A DNA stretch of 64,000 nt from Chamaecyparis obtusa (Eukaryota > Streptophyta > Pinopsida > Cupressales > Cupressaceae): assembly GCA_027943335.1 (NCBI GenBank), contig BSBK01001581.1:268001-332000 (forward strand), written 5' to 3'. The position numbers and the translations under genes are program-made. Below the pieces are notes generated by a model. That model searched no databases. It was not told the DNA's origin and saw only the letters and a list, made by a program, of their open reading frames with translations. Of this stretch, positions 1 to 10,995 are shown piece by piece. Position 1 is the stretch's first letter. Every line of letters starts with the position of its first letter.

Positions 1-2
1 AT

Positions 3-473
3 AACTGCTTATGCTTGAAACATACTATTCAAGATTTGATTGATAAGGGAGACATCATGATTGATAATCATAAGAGCAATAATGATCATACGACATTCAC
101 AAAACCATTTCCGAAACATGGTCAAGAAGTTTCATCTTCTCAGCCTAATATGGGGGCAAAGGTCAATTATGCTTACCCTGGAAATAATGTTGTTATCAAT
201 ATGGTTGAACCTTGTCTCTCTAAACATTGCAATGTCATCACAATTGTGCGAAGAGATAGAGATCATCCTTCAACTAATGCAGTTACTCGATCACAAGCTC
301 AGACACATCTAAACAGACAAATTCTAGATTCATCAAATGTCCCTAAGATGCCCTTCAATCTTTCTTCTGCTTCCAAATAGAAGGCTGCTTCTAAATCTTC
401 CAATCCTAAAGATACGAGGCCAACATATTATAGCATTGTTCAACAACTCCAACACACTAATGCAAAAATCTCC
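3..473 (+). pseudogene. gag C-terminal tail (TatA)
   Basis: End of the capsid/nucleocapsid polyprotein. The first codons (NNCL..LKHTIQDLID) match the stretch in TatE that follows a Cys-His cluster (CDFHWGKGHKMNNC), typical of the C-terminal part of plant Tat gag; here the cluster itself is outside the window. Low-complexity hydrophilic sequence follows (SSQPNMGAKVNYAYPGNN, then MPFNLSSASK). A TAG at 378-380 interrupts the frame where TatE reads TTG. The frame then continues into the protease without a shift, as expected of a single gag-pol reading frame. Confidence 0.7.
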
Positions 474-1000
474 ATGTTGGAGTTGCTTCGGATATCTCCA
501 ACTCATAGAGCTATTCTAGACAAAGCTTTGCTTGGATCCAATGTTCCTGAGGACCTTGATTTGGACAGGTTCCAGACTATGGGTGGACATCTTACATCTC
601 CACAATATATCTCCTTTTTAGAAGAAGATGACAACTCCTTGAGTCACCCGCATAACCAGCCCTTGCATATAGAAGTCTTGATCCATAATCATAGAGTCAA
701 ATGTGTGTTGATAGATGGGGATGCTGGCCTAAACATTTGTTCTTACAACTTGGTCACACAATTGGGATTTTCAGAATTGGCTATTGATCCTAGAAAGAAA
801 ATAACTATAAAAGCCTATGATGAACAAGAAAGATCTTCTAAAGGCACCATTGTCTTACCTATCAGATCAGGTCTGGTTATTAGAGATACTATATGTCAAG
901 TCCTTGATCTACCTTTAGCTTACAACATTCTTCTAGGATGACCATGGATACATGAAATGCAAGCTATTCCTTCTACATTCCACCAATGTTTGAATTTCCC
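474..1000 (+). pseudogene. Retropepsin-like aspartic protease (TatA)
   Basis: Protease that would cleave the polyprotein in the particle. Around 690-740 the sequence VKCVLIDGDAGLNICS carries the active-site Asp in a D-G-[DG]-A-G form; TatE has DGGAG. The flap-distal motif YNILLG*PWIHEM at about 925-960 corresponds to the family's ILLGRPW, with the Arg codon now TGA (939-941). A single-base deletion near 997, seen against TatE, moves the downstream reading frame. The upstream part (IVQQLQHTNAKISMLELLRISPTHRAIL) is the usual gag-protease linker of this lineage. Confidence 0.8.
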
Positions 1001-2639
1001 TATGAAGGAGTAGAGGTCACTATTCCAGTAGACATATCCACCACTTGCAATACATTGAAGGAAAGTGCAAATAAACTTGTGCCTAATAACAAATAATCTT
1101 CTCTTAAGCCAACAAAAGAAGCATCCACATCTAAAATGGAAGACATTGCAAAAGAAGTCAATATCAAAGAAAATGGTATGGGAGAATATACTATAAAGCC
1201 AATCTTATCTTTGACATCTCTACCCATCTCACCTAAGTCTTATGGATAGTCTTTAAAACAGTCAAAACCAAAATCTAAAGAACCTCTTGAGGCATATAAA
1301 GAGAATTTTGTAACAGAGCAAGTCTCCAAGCAAGAATTTGAAGAAGATGAAGCTATGCTTGCATGGCTATACAAAGATGAACCTGAATCTCAAGTTGTTC
1401 AAACTAGTGACTCTATAGTATCCAAAATCCCTTCTAAGTCATATGGTCTGAGAGATAAATTGATAGCTAAGATGGGATATCCAGGTAAAGGACCTCTAGG
1501 AGTCAGAGGAAAAGGCCTTATAACACCTATTTCACATACTGGTAGAGAAAAAAAAGATACTTTTGGCTTAGGCTTTAAGAAGAAACCCTTCCAGCTCAAA
1601 GGTAATTGTTCTCATGTCATAGAGAAAATCACACCAGGAGAAGCCCTTCTTAAGAAGGAAGAAACATAACCATCAGATAGTGATTCAAACAGCTTAGAGC
1701 TCATCCCCTATGAGTGCTTGCCTAAAGAAATCAAAGACCTCCTTGACGCTGAAGATGATCCAATAAAAAGAATCAATGTAGTAGAAACACAAGAACCTAC
1801 TATAAAGAAAGAGATAGTTGCAACACAAGAAACAACTAATCTTGAAGACAACCAAATAGACAAAGAGGAAGGTGGTATTTATTCTAAAATAGATTCTCAT
1901 GAGTATGAATTCAAATCAAACACCGAGGGTAACCCTTTTTGGGGTGTTCATCCTGACTTTACATTGTTCTAAGGTTTCCTAGAGGTCCTGAGTAAGAAGA
2001 TGAATCTAATGACTATGAATGGGATTCATTTCGGAGGAAGATGAGCTTATCATAGAAAAACATGTTGATGTTATTCACAAATATGCACCTAAACCCAACG
2101 TGAGTCTAGAGCGAAGTAATGAACTTATCGAGTCTGATCCACCAATGGCTGAATTGGACTCCCACAATGACATTGAGCCTATTCATGAATTGAATGTCTT
2201 AACTTGTAATATCACCTTTGAACTCAAGTGTAGGGTTAGGACCAATGATGACAAATCCATATCCGTAAACACTATCTCCTAATCTTTCCCTACTTTGACT
2301 ATCCAACATCCTGAACTTCTTGATCAAACTGCAAAAAATCTGAGCCATGGTATTTATACCTTCCCGAGTGAGTATGCCCTTTCTTGCTACCTAAATGCAG
2401 CTGAGCCTATGAGGACTTCCATCAGTGAACCAAGCATCAACATGATAGAGTCAGATATCAAGTATCTTAGTCAAAAAAATAAAAATAAGAATAAAAAGAA
2501 AAAGAGTTCTGAGGGTGAAAACCACTTTGTGGCAGTCTCAGAACCTATAAAAGTAAAAATAAAAGACGTATCCAAAGCTGAAAACCTCTCTGACATGCCT
2601 AAGGATGAGATATTTGATGTCCTTTCGAGTCATTTATAG
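1001..2639 (+). pseudogene. Acidic inter-domain region with G-patch-like motif (TatA)
   Basis: A spacer of roughly 540 codons between protease and reverse transcriptase, rich in Glu, Asp, Lys and Ser. At 1435-1575 it contains SYGLRDKLIAKMGYPGKG followed by LGVRGKGLITPI and a GLGF-containing tail. The spaced glycines and the K-M-G-Y core resemble a G-patch, a glycine-rich RNA-binding or helicase-cofactor motif that also occurs in some retroviral proteases; its role here is inference. A polylysine/asparagine run lies near 2476-2505. Stops occur at about 1094, 1246, 1667, 1970, 2280 and 2637. The last one (TAG, 2637-2639) is also in TatE. Confidence 0.65.
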
Positions 2640-2681
2640 GACAGATCTCCAGTTCTAATCGAGCCTACTCAATCCATCAAC

Positions 2682-4160
2682 TTGGGAACAATAGAAGAAC
2701 CACAGTTGATTCATGTAGCACAATCTTTATCAGAAGAAGAGAAGCAAAACTTTACTACATTACTAACAGAAAAGAAGATCAACTTTGCATGGAAATATTT
2801 AGATATGCTAGGGTTGGATCCTAATCTTATAATGCATCATTTATCTCTAACTCCAAATGTCAAACCTGTCAAGAAAAAATTAAGAAAGATGCATCCTCAT
2901 GTTGCACTCTTGGTAAAAGCTGAATTAGAGAAGCTCCTGAAAGCCAAATTCATCTAAGTTATTGATTATGCAGAATGGATCTCTAATATTGTACCTATTT
3001 CAAAACCAGATAAATCAATTAGTGTGCACAGACTTTAGAGATGTGAACAGAGCATGCCCTAAGGATGATTTTCCACTACCTAACATTGACATGATAGTGG
3101 ACATGACTGTGGGCTTTGAGATGTATTCTTTAATGGATGGTTTTTCTAGATATAATCAAATAAAAATTGCACCAGAAGATCAAGAGAAAACTGCTTTCAC
3201 ATGTGCATGGGGTACCTTCTATTGGAATGTCATGCCATTTGGGCTTAAAAATGCTGGTGCTACATATCAAAGAGCCATGACATCTATTTTTCATGACATG
3301 ATGCATAAGACTATGGAGGATTATGTTGATGATACTTTAGCAAAATCTATGATTAGAACTGAACATCTAAATGACTTGAGCAAGATACTAGACATAATGG
3401 TAAAATTTAGTCTTAGACTAAATCCTAAGAAGTGTGCTTTTGGTGTCACTTTTGGAAAGCTCTTAGGATACATAGTCTCAAAGAAAGGCATTGAAGTTGA
3501 TCCAGCTAAAGTAAAGGCTATAATGGAGATGCAACCTCCCAAGAACATCAGTCAAATGAGGACATTGCAAGGGAGAGTTCAATCTATTAGAAGATTCATA
3601 TCACAGCTTGCGGATATATCACAACCTTTTAAACAAACATTACATAAAGGTGTGACCTTTGCATGGAATGAAGAATGTGTGAAGAACTTTGACCATATCA
3701 AACAATATCTATCAAATCCTCCTATCTTGATGCCTCTTGTTCCAGGGAAGCCTTTGATCTTATATGTCTCTGCTACAGATACATCACCGGGGGCATTACT
3801 TGCACAACATGATGAGAACAAAAGGGAAAGAGCTATATACTATATCAGTAGAACATTCGTTGCATACGAAAAGAACTATTCAATGATTGAGAAAGCTTGT
3901 CTAGCTATGATCTTTGCATCATAGAAATTGAGACACTACATGTTAGCTCATACCACACATTTGGTAGCTAAAATTGATCCACTAAAGTACCTACTAAGCA
4001 AAGCTGCCCTCACAGGTAGATTAGCCAAATGGGTCATGCTCTTAAGTAAATTTGACATTGAATATGTGGAAAGAAAAGATATAAAAGGACAGGTTATAGT
4101 TGATCAATTAGCAGATGCACCTATGATTGATGATACACCACTACAAATGGAATTTCTAGA
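2682..4160 (+). pseudogene. Reverse transcriptase plus first RNase H (TatA)
   Basis: RNA-directed DNA polymerase. The N-terminal part has LRKMHPHVALLVKAELEKLL, then TDFRDVNRACPKDDFPLPNID, the fingers/palm signature (about 3020-3090). The catalytic YVDD box is intact in EDYVDDTL at about 3320-3345. TDFRD follows a 2-base deletion near 3020, relative to TatE, that changes frame. The attached RNase H (about 3651-4113) has LILYVSATD where Ty3 elements normally have Asp in Y-[LV]-D-A-S, so the first catalytic Asp is absent; the Glu region (NYSMIEKACLA) remains. Stops at 2955-2957 and 3922-3924 occur at the same codons in TatE. Confidence 0.9.
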
Positions 4161-4185
4161 TTCTGCTATCATGACTCTTTCTTCT

Positions 4186-4560
4186 AGAGAATGGCAGTTA
4201 TTCTTTGATGGCTCCTATACACAGAATGGATAAGGAGTAGGCATATTGTTCATAACTCCTCAAGGATACTCAATTCCCAAAGCATTTAGGTTAAAGTTCC
4301 CTTGCACAAACAATATTGCAGAATATTAAGCCCTTCTTAATGGCATGAAAATAGCAATTGAGTGGAGAGTGACAGACTACACATTCATGGAGACTCTCAA
4401 CTTGTTATCCATCAGGTCAATAATGTGTACCAAACTAAAGATGAAAAGCTCATTTCTTATAAGAGAATGGTAGATGATTTAAAGAAGTATTTCATATCTA
4501 TCACATTCGAGAAAATACCTAGAACAGAGAATAAGGCTGCCGATGTAATGGCAACACTAT
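4186..4560 (+). pseudogene. Second, archaeal-type RNase H (TatA)
   Basis: Extra RNase H domain that defines Tat-lineage Ty3 elements and degrades RNA in RNA:DNA hybrids. The catalytic residues are visible as D in LFFDGSYTQNG (about 4200), E in NNIAEY*ALLNG (about 4320) and D in HGDSQLVI (about 4390). A TAA at about 4231 and another at about 4328 interrupt it, and a one-base deletion near 4373 (compare TatE) changes frame. The end is marked by ENKAADVMATLS. Since the first RNase H lacks its first Asp, this domain is the better candidate for the active enzyme in the ancestor. Confidence 0.8.
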
Positions 4561-5942
4561 CTACTTTATTACAGCAGCTTGAACATGAGCTACACTACGA
4601 GTTCTTGGTGGAAGCACTATCTTATCCTTCATATGATTCCCCTGAAACCCACATGATCTGCACTATTATTGGTCATGATTCATCCAGATATAAAAACCTA
4701 TTTTCCTATCTCAAAGATCAAATCATTCCCGATATCTTTAATCATCATGAAAAGAGATACCTTATCCATAATGCCTCTCGATATTTCATCATTGGTCGTG
4801 ATCTGTACAAACAAGGTCTAGATGGTACGCTACTTAGATGTTTAGAAAGGGAAGAGTCTCAATGTGCGTTAGAGGAAATCCATGATGGTATTTGTGGGTC
4901 ACACTCGAACGTTTTAACACTAGCTCAAAAACTTATAAGGGCTGGGTACTATTGGCCTAAAATGGAGAAAGAGTCTATCAAGTTTGCTAAGAACTGTCAA
5001 AAGTGCCAAGTACATGGCAACTTAATTCATCCTCCGGGGAGAGATCTAATTCCCTTTACTACACAATGGGCTTTTCACCAATGGGCCTTTGATCTTATAG
5101 GAGCTATACATCCTCATTCTTCTAATGGACATACCCATATAATCATAGCTACATATTATTTTACAAAATGGGTAGAGGCAGTCCCTTTGACACAAGTAAC
5201 TAGAAAGAAAATATCTATGTTCATATTGAACTATATCATATGCAGATACGGGATACCTCATTCCATAATCACAGATAATGGGGGACAATTCAAGAACAAA
5301 GATCTAAATGATTTATGTGCCAAATTCAAGATTACACAACATTGTTCATCTATCTACTATCCTCAAGGGAATGGACAAGCAGAGGCTTCCAACAAGAACC
5401 TATTGAAAATCTTGCACTGTATAGTTAATAAGAAAGGAAGAGACTAACATCTCATGATCAATCCAGCTCTCTGGGCCTATAGAACAAGTATCAAAACACC
5501 CACAGGGGCTACACCTTTCACTTTAGTTTATGGGTCTTTAGCAGTACTGCCTATTGAGGTTGAAATCCCATCACTAAGAATCAGAATGCATGGTCTAGTA
5601 ACTGATGATGAGTATAGAGTGTCTAGGTTGCAGGAACTTGAACTACTAGATGAGCGTAGATAAGCATCATATGATCATCTTAGAGTATATCAAAAGAGAA
5701 TGTCTAGAGGCTACAACAAGAAAGTCAGACACAGAGAATTTCAGGTTGGCGATTTGGTCTTGAGAGAGAATCCTAAAAATCAATCACATCGAGAATGCAA
5801 GGGGAAGTTTGAACCCAACTAGCTGGTTCCCTTTGTAATCACTGCTACTTTTGGCTCTGAAGCCTATCAACTCTCAACAATTGAAGGAGAACAAGTCTGA
5901 GAACCAATTAACATTCTCCATCTGAAGAAATTCTACACCTAA
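4561..5942 (+). pseudogene. Integrase (TatA)
   Basis: Inserts the DNA copy into the host chromosome. The zinc-binding H-H-C-C module is at about 4875-5010 (EIHDGICGSHSN ... KNCQKCQVHGN). The catalytic triad is preserved: D in WAFDLIG (about 5090), D in ITDNGGQF (about 5275) and E in GQAEASNKN (about 5380). The C-terminal part (FEPN*L.PF, ILHLKKFYT) ends at a natural-looking stop at 5940-5942. In-frame stops at 5445 (Trp codon), 5661, 5819 and 5898 inactivate this copy. It is nearly colinear with integrase of TatE. Confidence 0.9.
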
Positions 5943-8296
5943 GGCATTCTGTCTATGGTAAAATCTCCTGAAAAAATTATAAAAATTGGAAAAGTCCTGA
6001 AAAAATGAACATCTTGGTGAAAACCTAGCAATAGGCACCTTGGTGATTCACAAAAAAAATAAAAAAATATCAAAACTACAAAAAAATTAAAAATATGAAA
6101 AATACAAAAAAATGAGGAAAAGTGCCTTGGTGAAAACTTTGAAACAGGCGCCTTGGTAGCAAAAATAGAATCTCTACCAAGATGGTGAAAACCTGGCAAA
6201 AGGGCACTTGTTTCAAAATGCTCCATCTATCATTGCAATCTTGGTCTTTCCCAGCTTTTAGTCTTGCTTTAGTTTGTACATATCTCCCAATTTGTTTCTG
6301 CATTCCTATTTTCAATAAGTCGGTCTGTACACCAATCAGCTCAAGCGTCTGTATCCTATCAATGCTTAACACTTGGGGGCAATCAATGTCATATCCTATG
6401 GTCTCCAGTATACCTCAGATGAGTTATATCTAGTTAGAGTCCTTTGAAACTTCATTCAAGTCAGTCAGTCAGTCTTGTCTCCAGAAAGGATTTTGCATCT
6501 ACAACAACACAATCAAACATCAAAACAAACTGAAAACAATGTATGCTTTTTACATGCTTTTGTCTCCTTGTATGCTTACTGATTCGCATTTAGATTTTTG
6601 CATATTATGTCCTTTCGAGCTCTTGAATGATGTCCTTTACAGGATTTAGAGAGTGATGACTGGGGGCATAATTTTTTCTTTGTCTTCTGCTTGTCTGTAA
6701 AAATCTAAACAACTTTGGAAATTTTGGATTGAAACGGTGTCCGACTATAAGAGCCTCTATCTTGAATTGGATGGCCATGCATACCTCAACCATTGCTACC
6801 CAAAAAGTTCAAGGAAGTTTGATCTAACTATTGTCTGTTTTGAGTGAGTTCTTTCTCCTACTATGAAACGCGATCTTTCCTAAGGATGTGAATGATAAAG
6901 GGTCACTACGGGTAATTCACACTAGATTTAGAATAATCTCTTCATCGTTTGGTGTGTTTGTACATGCAAGGTGTATTCTGGTCATCAAGATGTTTATGTT
7001 TTGATGCTTATACAAATTGCTATATCAAAATGGACGTGATATTCATGTCATCCTAGCATTTGTGCCTTGGTGCTTATATCTAATCCAACATTCTTAAAGA
7101 AAAATCAATATTCATATGTCTATGGTTGTCTAACCAGTGGATGTTGTATTGATTCTTGAGCATACAAAATCAATATTCATATGTCTATGGTTTTATAACT
7201 AGTGGGCATTGTATTGATTTATTCGGTTACCTAAAAATTCAATGATGAGAATGACCGACACATGATCAGTGACTAGGTCCTAGGTTTTAGGTTGCATTTC
7301 ATATTGCATGTCTCTTTGCATTTTTGCATGTTTGCATGATCTCACAATGGTTAAACAAACTTCAATGCTTACACAATTCTTCAATTGTCTTTTCATATCA
7401 TAAGAGCTGAATCTCACATGAAGGTTCCTCCAATGAAATAGCATGTAGAATCCTTTTTTGGGATCAAAATTGAAATCTGAGATCATTTATATTATTCACT
7501 ACTTGTATAATCAACCTTCCATCATCACAAAAATCCAGTATTCAACTTAACTAATTATCTTACATCAAACTATCAAAATTTCAACTTGGTCAACTATGGT
7601 CAACTCATGGTTTCACCTAGTCAAACTTGGTCTCCAAGACCTCTAAACGATGCAGAATGCATTCTCAAACGTATTTAACCACTTCTCAAATCAATTAACA
7701 TGCTTCTAAACTATAACGTTGACTTTTCTTGTCAATTTTCAATTTTCATCCTGAAGGGGGCATGGTATTGCACATCATTCAAAGTTTGTAATCTAAATCT
7801 GAAATCATATCTTTCCTCAGTAATCAAGACAACAACCACATCTAGTTGCTGATTCATCAAAAAGACCTCATCGCTTGGGGCAAATCAATCATCGCTCGGG
7901 GCATATCAGATTCATCGAGATCCATATCAATCTAGTATTCCCTTAATCTTGTAAACTGTATCAGTTTTGTACAACCATTGGTTCATTAGTGTTATTTGCT
8001 TGGTTCTTCATAACTGAAGGGTTCAGATGTGATACCAATGTGATTCTTATTGACAATTGGGTCTGGAATCGGTCACTCACTTCTTCACAATCATAAGGTT
8101 CAGAATCAGGCATCTTGACACTTTTTCACAATCATCGGTTCATTACTGTTATAGTTAACATTATCTTTGGTCATTTAGGACCTTATATCTTTGAATATTT
8201 CAATCAGTTTCTGTCTCATATCAATTTCAATTTCAAACATCAGTTTCAACATCATACACAGACTGTCTTTGAACCACTGTGCTTCGCACAATAATT
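5943..8296 (+). other. 3' untranslated region of TatA with repeated motifs
   Basis: No gene seen. Just after integrase, three imperfect copies of a TTGGTGAAAACCTGG-type word and the partner GCCTTGGTAGC lie at 6013-6045, 6123-6160 and 6180-6210; they recur in TatE and TatH. Two copies of a unit starting AAAATCAATATTCATATG lie at 7101 and about 7167, each ending in the inverse word TATTGATT. At 7448-7460 the sequence jumps from what matches TatE 34.83 kb to what matches TatE 37.95 kb, so the antisense PMD segment is missing. ORFs here are chance ORFs. Confidence 0.6.
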
Positions 8297-8311
8297 CAAA
8301 GAGGGACAAAA
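8297..8311 (+). other. Polypurine tract of TatA
   Basis: CAAAGAGGGACAAAA lies directly against the TG start of the 3' LTR. In TatE the corresponding word is CAAAGAGGGGCAAAA and in TatH AAAGAGGGGAAAA. This is the expected primer site for second-strand synthesis. Confidence 0.75.
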
Positions 8312-9560
8312 TGTAATACCCCAAAAATGGGCTATAGGTTCATTAACCTCCTACATCTTCAAATCAAATGGAATCAACATTGAAGTCCTAACCTAAGGCA
8401 CATCTGCACATTATCGAATCCTAATTGATTATCATAAATTCTGCATCGGGGAATATTCCTTATTCCTATTTATCCTAATTATCTTTAATTTAATGATTAT
8501 TTGGTGATAAATCTTATTTATCCAAAAGTTTGATTAATTGAATATTTTGAATATTTAATTAATTATATTTAATACTACCACTTAATTATTTAATTAGATT
8601 TAATTATATGTATTCCTAAATTGTATTATTTAAATTTTGACAATAAATCAAATATCCTATGACTAATTGATTAAATTCTTATTTAATTAATTAAAGTTAA
8701 TTGTCAAATTTAATAATATAATTTTTGAATAAAAGTTTGATTTAATAATTGATTAACCCATAAATCAATTGTTTTATTTTTAAAATCAGTTAAGTTGAGG
8801 ATAAATCACTTTATTTATTTATTTATTTCATAAATATTATGCACATTCAAAAAGCAGTTAAACTTTAAATCAAAAAAACAATTCAAGTTGTTTTAAAAAT
8901 GAACTCAACTCTGATTTAAGTTATAAAGCTATTTTTGCATGATTTTGTGAATTAATTATCTTTTATTCTTTGATAACTCAAAAATCAACCTGAGTTTATC
9001 TAAGTGATTTATGGTTTTTTCCATGCATCCCCAAAGCCCTGGATTTCTATAAAATCAAGGCTCAGCTCTTCATAATCATATCTCACAAATTTGCATACTT
9101 ACTCTGCCAAAATCAATCTCAAATTGCACAAGCACTTTGATGAATTGATATCTAAAGAATTGAAGCTTCTTGGCAAATCAACAATTTTTGTAAGATCGAT
9201 CTTGTTTTAGTTTCATATCATTTAGCATATCATTGTTAGATTAATTGCATTGCATATCATTTTTTCATCTAGAATAGATTCATATCAATTTATTTCATCC
9301 TAATTACACAGAAAAATAAAAAATATAGAGTAATTTGCATTCATCTCATATCTAAATTTTGCATCCAAATCTTTCATTTAGGTGTCATCAAGGTCACTAA
9401 TCTCGGTCCAATCTAAGAATACATACTCGCATCTACTAGAAGGCAGTAAATCACCTGGTTAGATTAGTTTCCATTTCACTGCATGATTTTGATTTTAACT
9501 AACCTCTAATGTTTTAATGAAGTGTTGTGTCTACAAATAGGTACAAAATTCACACACACA
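8312..9560 (+). repeat. 3' LTR of TatA
   Basis: Starts TGTAATACCCCAAAAATGG and ends in a CACACACACA run, like the two LTRs of TatE (22323-23554 and 38849-39954). It is very AT-rich. A TATA box (TATAAAA, 9048-9054) followed by a CT-rich stretch marks the likely promoter core, in the same position as in the 5' LTR of TatE. The 5' LTR lies outside the window, so no TSD can be checked; the right flank begins GGCACATG. Confidence 0.85.
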
Positions 9561-9699
9561 GGCACATGTTTCCCTGACATAAATAACTGTTATATAGAAA
9601 ATCATCAATGCTATTAACTTCCCCTTGACAAGATATTGATTTCATACCATTAACAATATCATAACCATCAATGTCCACATCAAACAATCTGACTTATAT

Positions 9700-9951
9700 T
9701 TATAGTTCAAAAGAACTCCAAGCTACCATAGTCTCATATTCTGGCTCATAGAAACCTTCATCCATCTTAGGATCAACAACTTTACATGATAAATCAAAGG
9801 ATGAAAACATAAAAATTGAAAAATCAATTTTATCATCATTGTTAGATGAAGCAAAATAATTCATCATTGTTTTAGACAAATCAACATCTTCACAATCATC
9901 TCCAACACATGATAACTCTTCATCCTCTTCACAAGGTTGCATATAAACCAC
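9700..9951 (-). pseudogene. Acidic C-terminal ORF of GagX
   Basis: About 83 codons, rich in Asp, Glu and Ser (EEDEELSCVGDDCEDVDL), downstream of gag on the same strand. Function unknown. Its position after gag and its composition parallel the acidic ORF of GagG (56418-56942). It may be the remains of a linker or of an extension of gag. Confidence 0.4.
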
Positions 9952-10083
9952 TACCTTATCTTGAAGAAGATCAAGGCCATTCTGGCTCCACGAATCCTCT
10001 TCATCATTATTAGCATTATTAAAGTCTGATATAACCTCATCATTTGGGGCTTCAACATCATCATCTGATGAAAGACTTGCCCC

Positions 10084-10995
10084 TTATTCTTTTTCCATTT
10101 TTGACTGCAAACAAATTTTTTCCTGCATCCTCATACTAGAAAAACTAGTTTCCAATTTACTTGGTGTGTTAGCCCTATATATATCTATCCCTGCATCAAG
10201 GACATTTTGCAATTCTTCACTAACCGTGTTAACTCCCATGTGAGGGGAAACCATTACTTGTTGAAAACACTCTTCATTTACATTTTGTTTAGAAGCATAA
10301 TCTAAATCATGGTTAGTAAGATCAACAGGGATAAAGATAATTTGACATTGATTTTCATTTCTTGATCCACACCTATCTATTGCATTTGATACATTATGAC
10401 AACAAACTCCACCAAAAAAAAATCCTTTGGCAATTCTATATTTCAAATTATTTTCAATATCCATTGCTATTATAAAAGCCCGATGTAAAGTCTTTGGCTC
10501 TTTATCTCTCAAAAAGAAGCTCATTTTTTTACCAAAAGCACCCAAATAAATTATTAAACATAATTGATCATTGGGCCTATATCTTCTTGGAATATCACTT
10601 AATATTTTTGTAAATATGATGTTGAACAATGGGACTAACTCATCTTCTTGAATCTCAATCTCCATCAATTTCTTCAACACACTACTTGCACCTATTCTTT
10701 CAGCAAATTGCTCCTTGAAAGTTGAACTGAAGTATTCCCATGAAGAAATAGAACTTTTCGGAAAGGAATAAAACCAAACCCTAGCATCTTCTTTCAAAGT
10801 CTAAACCAACAACCTCATGAAAATATCATGGCAAATTTCAAAATCACCCATTAGATCAGAAAATTCCTGCAAATGCTTACATGATGAATCTAATCTTTTC
10901 CCCTTAAACTCTTGTAAATGCTTCCTAATCTCAATAGGAATTTCATTTGGGAAACCATAAATGCCATCAAAACATAATGGCACATATCTTTGCAT
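10084..10995 (-). pseudogene. Retrotransposon gag domain protein (GagX)
   Basis: Capsid-like protein. The reading frame runs from 10995 down to 10084 with one TAG at 10801-10803, so the two open parts belong together. The key block is LKEDARVWFYSFPKSSISSW followed by FKEQFAE, the classic plant retrotransposon gag signature (L-x-G-x-A-x-x-W ... W-x-x-F). Downstream come I-P-R-R-Y-R-P and a Lys/Glu-rich tail. No zinc knuckle is visible. It resembles the shorter gag piece of GagG (SREAYESLPTQSVSSWKEF). Confidence 0.75.

Larger units (their letters stand above)
1..9560 (+). mobile_element. TatA: 5'-truncated Tat-type Ty3 retrotransposon
   Basis: The 3' part of a Ty3/gypsy element, cut by the left window edge. 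In order it shows the gag tail, protease, an acidic linker with a G-patch-like motif, reverse transcriptase, RNase H, a second RNase H, integrase, a long 3' untranslated region, a polypurine tract and the 3' LTR. A second RNase H between the first one and integrase is the known hallmark of the Tat lineage. It is the same family as TatE (22323-39954), aligning almost end to end. At least three small deletions shift the frame (near 997, 3020 and 4373) and several stops interrupt it, so it is dead. It lacks a 3.1-kb segment that TatE carries in the 3' region. Confidence 0.9.

Noticed and set aside
61..312. Alternative-frame ORF over the TatA gag tail (also at 27467-27661 in TatE)
   Set aside because: It overlaps the gag frame, recurs only because the DNA is homologous, and has no protein motif.
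3321..3821. Minus-strand ORFs inside TatA reverse transcriptase
   Set aside because: They are reverse-strand shadows of a strongly supported polymerase frame.
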